The position numbers were made by a program, and so were the translations under genes. Below are positions 61,301 to 64,000 of a stretch of DNA of 64,000 nucleotides, in pieces. The stretch lies in the NCBI GenBank assembly GCA_032209605.1, contig JASFXZ010000012.1, forward strand, positions 4,154,001 to 4,218,000. The letters run 5' to 3'. The notes under the pieces are model-generated. The model did not search any database. It saw nothing but the letters and a program-made list of their open reading frames with translations, and had not been told where the DNA came from. This stretch comes from Mactromeris polynyma. Taxonomy: Eukaryota; Mollusca; Bivalvia; Venerida; Mactridae. Positions within the stretch are counted from its first letter, which is position 1. Each line of letters starts with the position of its first letter.

Positions 61301-61915
61301 TTATAGCCGGAGGAATTTTTTTTTTGGAAATTGCAGTAAATTTCCAAAATTCATTTGCTAGTAGTACGTCTTGTGAACAAAAGAAAGAAAAACATTTTGA
61401 CAGCCTGAAGCCAAAGAAACTGAAATCGAAAATTCCCCAACAATAAAACATGAATAGCGTCAAATACTGATTTTCACATGTTTTAGCATTAAAATCAAGT
61501 GTTTTGATTAAAATCGTAAGTACACAAGTCATACACTTCAGATTTTTCAAACTTTGAGTTTCATAAAACGGTCAAACTTGAACAGTTTCGTAAGTTAATT
61601 CATACATTAATCAGAGTTACTTCCCTTGTACTGTACATGGACAATAATTACTGGCACAAATACTAGGTCCAAGGTCATAAAACGAGTTTGGTGACCTGTT
61701 TCAGAATGCAGCCTTGCCATTGGTCAATTTAAAGATGGAGCTCAGGAACAACCAATCAGAGACTTGAGATTCCAAGCTGGTTTTAAAAATGAGATTTATA
61801 ACATTGAACCTAGGTACTTTACTTACTTGGTAACTCATACAAAGTGTTGAAAATTCTAAATCTATTTTCATCCATCTGCACAAACTTGTTTGGATACATC
61901 TCATGTATATCAGTC
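31106..61915 (-). CDS. NT5C2: Cytosolic purine 5'-nucleotidase (NT5C2 orthologue), 3' fourteen exons; 5' end outside window
   Basis: The enzyme dephosphorylates IMP, GMP and their deoxy forms in the cytosol and is a HAD-superfamily hydrolase, allosterically activated by ATP. Exons in transcript order are 61827-61915, 58395-58452, 48829-48925, 48353-48432, 47499-47559, 46971-47006, 46389-46496, 45411-45477, 44987-45090, 43983-44101, 42380-42440, 41248-41305, 32269-32387 and 31106-31381. All have GT/AG borders and the reading frame closes across every junction, giving 443 residues. Key segments match vertebrate NT5C2: 'YPNKFVQ', 'VFLATNSDY' (HAD motif II), 'DARKPLFFG' (motif III Lys), '[15 protein letters not shown]' (motif IV), '[15 protein letters not shown]', '[21 protein letters not shown]' in two parts, and 'MPHESTV'. 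It ends in an acidic tail, like the vertebrate protein but not a pure Glu run. The exons with motif I (the nucleophile Asp) are not in the window. It spans more than 30 kb because of repeat-filled introns. Confidence 0.95.
31505..31825 (-). repeat. Dispersed repeat, copy 2 (inverted relative to 5.9 kb)
   Basis: It is the reverse-complement partner of 5890-6240 and lies in the intron between the last two NT5C2 exons. Its open frame (31531-31944) is an accident of the repeat. Confidence 0.7.
32269..32387 (-). CDS. NT5C2: NT5C2 exon m
   Basis: The exon lies between gtttccag and ATGCTG|GTAAGT. It encodes '[17 protein letters not shown]', then '[19 protein letters not shown]'. It is separated from exon l by an intron of 8.9 kb with three arrays. 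Confidence 0.95.
32754..32789. promoter_or_regulatory. Two CRE-type palindromes in an NT5C2 intron
   Basis: TGACGTCA occurs at 32754-32761 and 32782-32789, within 'gatggtgacgtcacatgtga' and 'aaatgacgtcactg'. It lies some 370 bp upstream (in transcript direction) of exon m. It is a candidate intronic enhancer site only. Confidence 0.3.
34028..34100. repeat. Twofold 39-bp tandem duplication
   Basis: 'acatacagaaag' then 'tttattatgggtaggct' then 'taagaaa' occurs twice in succession. Confidence 0.8.
34369..35296. repeat. 69-bp tandem array, about 13 copies
   Basis: The unit is 'acggtaccctgatatttct', 'agaccctt', 'gatttcaagcaacctaaca', 'ttctcttcaatccacattt', 'ttaa'. Central copies are almost identical, the outermost more diverged. 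The period equals 23 codons, and both strands are open through most of it. On the minus strand the repeat unit reads '[20 protein letters not shown]' plus 'RLK'. It is inside the NT5C2 intron between exons l and m. I treat it as non-coding. Confidence 0.95.
35718..36660. repeat. 49-bp tandem array, about 19 copies
   Basis: The unit is 'ttagggcccagtgatttcac', 'acactgtttcattggtctac', 'agacagtgt'. Inner copies are nearly identical. The right-hand copies (from about 36.4 kb) diverge, with 'gttgtttcaaacactg' variants also seen in the first copy. Each unit carries one TTAGGG and one inverted CCAAT. Confidence 0.95.
38104..38152. repeat. Twofold 25-bp duplication
   Basis: 'tagtcatgtagtagtgac' followed by 'aagttt' occurs twice in tandem. 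Confidence 0.8.
39395..40480. repeat. 118-bp tandem array with dimeric higher-order structure
   Basis: Core units start at 39603, 39721, 39839, 39957, 40075, 40193 and 40311, exactly 118 bp apart. Two variants differ at linked sites (gtcttagt/gtctaagt, gttcgttc/gtttgttc, ggccgtgac/ggccatgac) and alternate A-B-A-B-A-B-B. Flanking sequence back to 39.39 kb and on to 40.48 kb holds decayed relatives. It is built of smaller 'ggccatgac...cttagtaac' modules. Confidence 0.93.
41248..41305 (-). CDS. NT5C2: NT5C2 exon l
   Basis: The exon lies between atttgtag and AAGTG|GTAGGT. It encodes '[19 protein letters not shown]', matching 'KVTHDMDMCYGMMGSLFRS'. It is too short to stand out by length; it was found by homology. 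Confidence 0.93.
41361..41560. repeat. Dispersed repeat 'caagaggg ... tatcgctcacctgag', locally duplicated
   Basis: Successive segments start with 'aacaagaggga', include 'tggccctatatcgctcacct', and finish with 'cctcaggtgagctaaaaa'. 'GCTCACCTGAG' and 'CTCAGGTGAGC' are mutual inverted repeats. This is the dispersed family I associate with bivalves. Confidence 0.65.
41700..41750. repeat. Twofold 25-bp duplication
   Basis: 'tttaagtaaaaactcttat' followed by 'ttccat' is repeated once in tandem. Confidence 0.85.
42380..42440 (-). CDS. NT5C2: NT5C2 exon k
   Basis: The exon lies between atatttcag and ATTAAG|GTATGT. It encodes '[20 protein letters not shown]', aligning with the human '[20 protein letters not shown]' segment. 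Confidence 0.92.
42722..43098. mobile_element. TACAGTAAAA-type MITE carrying an expanded 17-bp array
   Basis: It starts TACAGTAAGACCCC and ends with 'attgaggttttactgta', the inverted form. Between the ends are about 15 copies of a 17-mer 'aataataagtccacctc' (42744-42995), then 'ttttcactgttttgctttt' and 'tattcaacctcaat'. The same order, but with only two or three 17-mers, is found at 45196-45378. Confidence 0.8.
43617..43891. repeat. Dispersed repeat 'gtgtccctaggacac ... ggcgggggca'
   Basis: It contains 'agagttattgatcggaa' twice, 'cggacagactgacagggg' and 'aatggcgggggcaaaaaa' at the end, an arrangement familiar from marine-invertebrate dispersed repeats. It lies just downstream, in transcript direction, of NT5C2 exon j. 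Confidence 0.55.
43983..44101 (-). CDS. NT5C2: NT5C2 exon j
   Basis: The exon lies between atttacag and TATAG|GTATTT. It encodes '[15 protein letters not shown]', then 'VWTEK' and '[12 protein letters not shown]', nearly residue-for-residue with the vertebrate enzyme. Confidence 0.95.
44119..44243. repeat. 25-bp tandem array, 5 copies
   Basis: The unit is 'agatgtaggtcacacacaa' + 'atatat', practically identical in all five copies. It begins about 18 bp from the acceptor of NT5C2 exon j, on the intron side. Confidence 0.92.
44388..44535. repeat. Twofold duplication, about 70 bp
   Basis: Two copies contain 'atatatacatgt', 'gtggtatgttttatcac', 'ttaaacac-aacatagctg' and 'acatggaacaggc', with a few changes. 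Confidence 0.75.
44987..45090 (-). CDS. NT5C2: NT5C2 exon i, HAD motif IV
   Basis: The exon lies between ttattccag and CTTAAG|GTAAGT. It contains '[18 protein letters not shown]'. The two Asp residues of 'GDHIFGD' coordinate Mg2+ in the family. The Phe and the following Lys are at the effector site in human NT5C2. Confidence 0.95.
45196..45378. mobile_element. TACAGTAAAACCTC-type MITE, compact copy
   Basis: It starts TACAGTAAAACATC and ends GAGGTTTTACTGTA, near-perfect inverted repeats. It includes 'accacctcaataataagacc' and 'cactgttttgcttttgattc'. The element is 183 bp, non-coding, and ends 33 bp from the donor side of NT5C2 exon h. TA at the ends suggests a Tc1/mariner or pogo type. Confidence 0.8.
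45411..45477 (-). CDS. NT5C2: NT5C2 exon h
   Basis: The exon lies between tatttatag and TGGAG|GTAAGG. It encodes '[20 protein letters not shown]', then 'SG'. It matches human 'KTGKLKIGTYTG', then 'YSGG'. Confidence 0.92.
45653..45888 (-). other. Unidentified exon-like open stretch in the intron between NT5C2 exons g and h
   Basis: A 236-nt open frame on the minus strand runs from an acceptor-like ttttatag to a donor-like AG|GTATTA, with less AT-rich, exon-like codon usage at its start. The translation begins '[20 protein letters not shown]'. The piece '[14 protein letters not shown]' recalls the first helix of HORMA-domain proteins, but the rest does not follow. Its length (236 = 78 codons + 2) would break the NT5C2 frame, so it is not a cassette exon of that gene. 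It may be a stray exon of another gene, a decayed insertion or chance. Confidence 0.25.
45889..46209. repeat. 54-bp tandem array, 6 copies
   Basis: The unit is 'agcacctataaaatgtgca', '(a/g)caacagtatctactg', 'tttttgacttcaaatgaag'. The period equals 18 codons and the minus strand stays open. Each unit repeats the acceptor-like 'ttttatag|gtgct' that also borders the exon-like stretch at 45888. Confidence 0.93.
46389..46496 (-). CDS. NT5C2: NT5C2 exon g, HAD motif III
   Basis: The exon lies between aatttttcag and AACCGG|GTATGT. It encodes 36 residues with '[19 protein letters not shown]' and 'LRQVN'. The Lys in 'DARKPLFF' is the motif III catalytic-site lysine. Confidence 0.95.
46971..47006 (-). 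CDS. NT5C2: NT5C2 exon f, 36-nt micro-exon
   Basis: Only 12 codons, '[12 protein letters not shown]', lie between taatttcag and TGTAAG|GTAAGT. They align with human 'KIMTYLFDFPHG'. Both neighbours are in phase 0, so skipping it would keep the frame. Confidence 0.88.
47499..47559 (-). CDS. NT5C2: NT5C2 exon e, HAD motif II
   Basis: The exon lies between tacatttcag and ACTAAT|GTAAGT. It encodes '[16 protein letters not shown]'. The Thr of 'LATNSDY' is the HAD motif II residue that binds phosphate. Confidence 0.95.
48353..48432 (-). CDS. NT5C2: NT5C2 exon d
   Basis: The exon lies between gtattgtag and GACAG|GTTTGT. It encodes '[18 protein letters not shown]' and 'RLPLLLD', matching the human 'YVVKDGKLPLLL' segment. 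Confidence 0.92.
48829..48925 (-). CDS. NT5C2: NT5C2 exon c
   Basis: The exon lies between ttcttgtag and AAAAAT|GTGAGT. It encodes '[18 protein letters not shown]' and 'ATDFVH', matching the family's 'GDLFMSYRSMFQDV..AVDWVH'. The intron before it, nearly 9.5 kb, contains three large tandem arrays. Confidence 0.92.
49193..50292. repeat. 39-bp tandem array, about 28 copies, two subfamilies
   Basis: The unit is 'gaatgcaca', 'tagtcttgccatttcaatg', 'agaaaggggca'. The left block (49.2-49.58 kb) has 'gagaaaggggc'. The right block (49.63-50.29 kb) has 'gaacaaaggg' or 'gagcaaagggg' and 'caaaatcttg'. The period is 13 codons, so both strands have long frames (up to about 200 codons on the minus strand, 133 on the plus) where no indel intervenes. 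It is intronic in NT5C2. Confidence 0.95.
51144..52796. repeat. 32-bp tandem array, about 52 copies, with an internal 352-bp duplication
   Basis: The unit is 'tgagcaacaacctctccag' + 'agtggcccttgct'. Variants are 'gcatcaac', 'gcaagaac' and 'ctcatt'. A distinctive run ('cagaaacctcaccagtatgg', 'cctcatcagagtggccgtca', 'tagc(a/g)aaagaacctc') occurs at about 51.66 kb and again about 350 bp (11 units) to the right. All three minus-strand frames are stop-free within a perfect unit, so a frame can run through any number of units; frames of 159-171 codons result. Confidence 0.95.
53558..53630. repeat. Imperfect palindrome, about 73 bp
   Basis: Arm 'ttacataagaccaccaagtc' + 'aatttctc' pairs with 'gagaaattgccttggtggtt' + 'aacgtaa', leaving a small centre 'ctcacgttgttgggttgac'. 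A fold-back element is likely. Confidence 0.65.
53935..54176 (-). mobile_element. tRNA-derived SINE on the minus strand
   Basis: Read on the minus strand, an A box TGGCTGAGTGG, then 'ttaaggcatctgccttgga', then a B box GGTTTGAATCC lie in tRNA order. This head continues into a SINE-like body toward 53.94 kb. The head resembles a Leu/Ser-type tRNA, but its stems are decayed. Confidence 0.6.
54335..54410. mobile_element. 76-bp near-perfect palindromic element, copy 2
   Basis: 'cgaggattcagcgcaagact' at the left pairs with 'gtcttgcacggaaccctc' at the right, with the same 'cctatgtatttatataggag' centre as the reverse complement of 25328-25403. Arms carry a few more mismatches than copy 1. Confidence 0.75.
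54535..54592. repeat. 18-bp tandem repeat, 3 copies
   Basis: 'aaatgaccctggggagac' occurs three times with a last-base change; an ATG-initiated frame reads NDPGET three times. The surrounding frame is short and unrecognised. Confidence 0.85.
54790..55274. mobile_element. 485-bp pogo/Tigger-like MITE with 26-bp TIRs
   Basis: The left end begins TACAGTAAAACTTCGAAACC; the right end is its inverted copy, 25 of 26 positions identical. Inside are several 'gta-atggctcgaac'/'actcgaac' degenerate repeats but no transposase. A single TA at each end fits TA target duplication. A 61-codon minus-strand frame inside is not meaningful. Confidence 0.85.
56130..57268. repeat. 54-bp tandem array, about 21 copies, within a dispersed element
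   Basis: The unit is 'acttcacatactggtatac', 'attgctataaagtttgatg', 'acaataggtctgacca'. The 18-codon period keeps a 403-codon frame open on the plus strand (56106-57317, unit '[18 protein letters not shown]') and long frames on the minus strand. Substitutions fall in all codon positions and on both strands alike, and the left flank ('aaggccaataactctatttt') and right flank ('tcaggagatatgaattac') look like the ends of a dispersed non-coding repeat. I therefore call it repeat, not gene. Confidence 0.9.
57890..58040. repeat. Dispersed element related to the 19-bp array
   Basis: 'gagatttgagtgagaatctg' + 'agatttgag' and 'ctcaatacatgaaattctca' resemble sequence at 11.56-11.7 kb and at the edges of the array at 59.0-60.7 kb. 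Confidence 0.5.
58395..58452 (-). CDS. NT5C2: NT5C2 exon b
   Basis: The 58-nt exon between ctgtttcag and AG|GTATGT encodes '[18 protein letters not shown]', aligning with the human 'TYLLACLVDFF' region. It lies just left of the intron carrying the 19-bp array. Confidence 0.88.
59085..60612. repeat. 19-bp tandem array, about 80 copies, with higher-order pattern
   Basis: The unit is 'gaatcagagatttgagtga' with variants 'gtgtgaatca' and 'cattaatttgag'. The left third is more diverged ('gaatctgagatttgagagt'). The 'cattaattt' variant recurs at irregular multi-unit spacing, a sign of block duplication. It is in the NT5C2 intron between exons a and b, and is stop-rich in every frame. Confidence 0.95.
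61600..61800. repeat. Dispersed repeat with 'aatgcag..ttgccattggtcaattt', related to 30.7, 33.7 and 40.5 kb
   Basis: 'cagaatgcagccttgccattg' overlaps a segment pattern seen at 30748-30840 ('aatgcagttatttcattggc', 'caattttaagac'), 33670-33770 and 40495-40560. Each has a 'ccattggtcaa'-like core plus 'gagctca' or 'gtgctca'. They are diverged, so membership is tentative. Confidence 0.4.
61827..61915 (-). CDS. NT5C2: NT5C2 exon a (first in window)
   Basis: The acceptor tttccag and donor CCAA|GTAAGT frame 29 codons including '[15 protein letters not shown]' and 'NTLYELP'. In the human enzyme this stretch lies at the ATP effector site; the conserved Asn-Thr pair is kept. It starts in phase 2, so at least one more exon exists upstream. 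I found none in 61916-64000. Confidence 0.93.
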
Positions 61916-62304
61916 CTGGAAAGAAAATATGATAAACATAAGCTAACAATAAGATAAACAGAGCAATCACAAATTTTACTCCAATTACGACATTGTCTTT
62001 CAAAGTTCAAACTCATTTTGTCAAGTTTTGCTAATTAGAATTTCTCTTCAGTAAAACAAATGTGTTGAAAGTACGATTAAAGACTTGAAGAAAAGAGGAG
62101 AAAAAAAGAGAATTTATTTTCAATTTGAGTTTCGGGAAGACAATTTAACAGATTCAAAAACCTTAAGACTATAAAACTGAGACTTACTGAAGCTTAATGG
62201 TCTGCCATCAGACAGAGTGGCATATACACAGCATTTACAACTCTGAGGTACTAATAATATGGAGCTCACTATGACAAAACCAACTTATACTTCTTTGAAA
62301 TTCA

Positions 62305-62403
62305 TTAGTGAATCTGGAGGGGTTTGAACCCATGACCCCTATGACGTCAGTGCCTTGCAAGGAAGTAACTGTGACCACAGTCACTATGCCACTGATGCAA
62401 CCC
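62305..62403 (-). repeat. tRNA-like SINE head on the minus strand
   Basis: On the minus strand the order is 'ggggttgcatcagtggcata' (A-box like), a long variable part, then 'catgggttcaaacccctcc' (B box GGTTCAAACCC). The length and loops do not fit a functional tRNA. Confidence 0.5.
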
Positions 62404-62639
62404 CCTAAAAGTAGGTTGTTCAAATGATGCTGATATGGTCATGGTTACTTCGGTACACAGGATATAGGGTGTGTATGTGTAACGTCTTGCGATAATTTAT
62501 AGCTACTTAAATATCACACAGACAGACACACCACTTGGCTTTCATGAGTGCCTCGGACAGCAGTTTTCAATTAATTATATTTATTAGTTTATGAAAGCAT
62601 TATACATGTATTTCTTAATTTTTTCTATTGTTGGGAACA

Positions 62640-62825
62640 AAATCTTCACTATAAAACATTTAATCTGAAGACCGTAAGTTCAAGCCCCACGATGACTTCA
62701 CAATCCCTAAATTTGGCACAAGTGTACTGGTTGGTAGCCAGGAAGCAGTCATCGAGAGTGACTAGTATCAGTCGTAAGAACTTGTTTCACAATTAATGTA
62801 AAATAAATAAGTTTAAACTAAACTA
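62640..62825 (+). repeat. SINE-like sequence with B-box and A-rich end
   Basis: 'taatctgaagaccgtaagtt' then 'caagccccacgatg' gives a B-box-like AAGTTCAAGCC, followed by a body and an AT-rich tail 'gtaaaataaataagttta'. The A box is unclear. Confidence 0.4.
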
Positions 62826-64000
62826 ATCATGTCACGCAATAATGATATTGCAAAGCTCTTCAAGCATTGGTTGAATGCAGTTGTCAACACTGTAAGATAT
62901 GTTACAAGGCTTTGTTTTCCCAGTCCTCACTACTGGGTCATTTCATTTATATTTCATACATGTTTAAACAAACATTTTCTTTCATAAACTTTGTCTTTTA
63001 TGAAAAATGTCTACCTTTCACATTGTTATAAAATACACACAGAATCAGATCAAACTATATTACACATGGCGACTGATAATCTCAAAAGTCAGTCATGACC
63101 TGAATATCAATTTTAATTGTAGCCATTTACAGTAATTGAGTAGTCTTACGCCTTTAGTCTAATTTGTTGGTATTACACCTTTACCCTGTCAGTCTTGAAG
63201 TTCAAATAGCCAACAGACTAATAAAGAACAAATTCTAATCGTCACTGTCTGCCAATATTAGATTGGACATGTTTAATTTGTCCCACTTCCTGTTAAACCC
63301 CATCCTATCATTACATTTCGGACAATACAAATTGTGTCTGCCCCAGTCACCCGACATCATGTCCATCAAAATTAATCGGCAAAAAAAAACTTAATTTAAC
63401 AGCTTTATCAAAAAATCTCAAGCAGAAAAAGCATGAAGGCAATTAGGAGAAATGTAATGGACATTTTAGACTGGTTCTTTAGAATTAAACCAGACTGTGA
63501 CACTTCTATTCAGGTTACATTATTTTAGCATTATCTAAGTGTTAAGATGTCGGAGAGTTTCTATAATCTTCGGTCATTATTCGCTCCTGTCTTGTACCCT
63601 TGATTTATTTTGAGGCTACTGCCAAAATCCTTTGACAATTGGCCCAACCTTGTGAACGAAGCCACCTGCTGGTAGGGGGATCAGCTAATTTGAAAATCAG
63701 ACCAATTTTCCCAGGATTACTGATGTAACACGATGCTCAAAAGGGCACAGGCTCAGTGTATCGTTCACTCATATTAAATAAATCGTTCAATTATAAACCT
63801 CAAACCTGTACACTGGACATAAAATTGCTACCCAAGAAAATCGCCCATGGTTAAAATGTAGTAGTATTTCCACACAAACACTTTACCACTAAACCTTTTA
63901 CCAGAAATACAAAGTCAGACTATTTCATAGAGATTTTAAGAGATTTTTGAAATCTTGATCAGACTGACACATTATTTCCTCCAATCTTTATCTCAAAATT
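62826..64000. other. No feature recognised
   Basis: This AT-rich sequence is presumably the intron upstream of NT5C2 exon a. I searched the minus strand for the preceding exon, which should encode a segment like 'NLLVCAHGFNF' ending in phase 2, and did not find it. Confidence 0.5.

Noticed and set aside
61701..62003. 100-codon minus-strand frame as a separate gene
   Set aside because: It overlaps NT5C2 exon a in another frame; only the exon frame has homology.

Overview
This 64 kb window is animal nuclear DNA: AT-rich, intron-rich and full of dispersed and tandem repeats, with only two genes I can support well. The repeats (tRNA-derived SINEs, the 'tatcgctcacctgag ... ctcaggtgagc' family, 'aggtcaaaggtcac'-type dispersed repeats, and MITEs ending in TACAGTAAAAC) look like those of bivalve or other molluscan genomes. 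That assignment is inference from repeat style, not from a marker gene.

Left part (1 to about 20.8 kb, mostly plus strand). A possible terminal-inverted-repeat transposon lies at 410-1614. At about 4.0-4.13 kb there is a TATA box, a signal-peptide-like first exon and a splice-donor-like site, followed directly by a frameshifted reverse-transcriptase fragment. Between 8.9 and 12.8 kb four coding exons assemble into a complete 324-residue ankyrin-repeat/SOCS-box (ASB-type) protein, a predicted substrate receptor of a Cullin-5 E3 ligase. Its introns and flanks carry several MITEs. Downstream, a T-rich stretch with a 28-bp array (17.0-18.6 kb) and a SINE runs to a polyadenylation signal near 20.76 kb and may be a very long 3' UTR.

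Right part (about 21.9-62 kb, minus strand). Fourteen exons, all with GT/AG borders and compatible phases, encode the C-terminal 443 or so residues of a cytosolic purine 5'-nucleotidase (NT5C2 orthologue). The 5' exons, including the one carrying the catalytic nucleophile Asp, lie beyond the right edge. The introns hold at least nine tandem arrays with periods of 17, 19, 25, 32, 39, 49, 54, 69 and 118 bp. Several keep long reading frames open on one or both strands, but I regard these as repeat artefacts.

The two genes converge. The switch from T-rich to A-rich plus-strand sequence at about 21.7 kb, together with facing poly(A) signals, suggests where the transcripts meet. I see no bacterial operon, no CRISPR array and no obviously new molecular system. 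The most distinctive features are tandem arrays that appear to grow inside dispersed elements, a two-copy self-complementary 76-bp element, and several MITE families clustered around the ASB gene.
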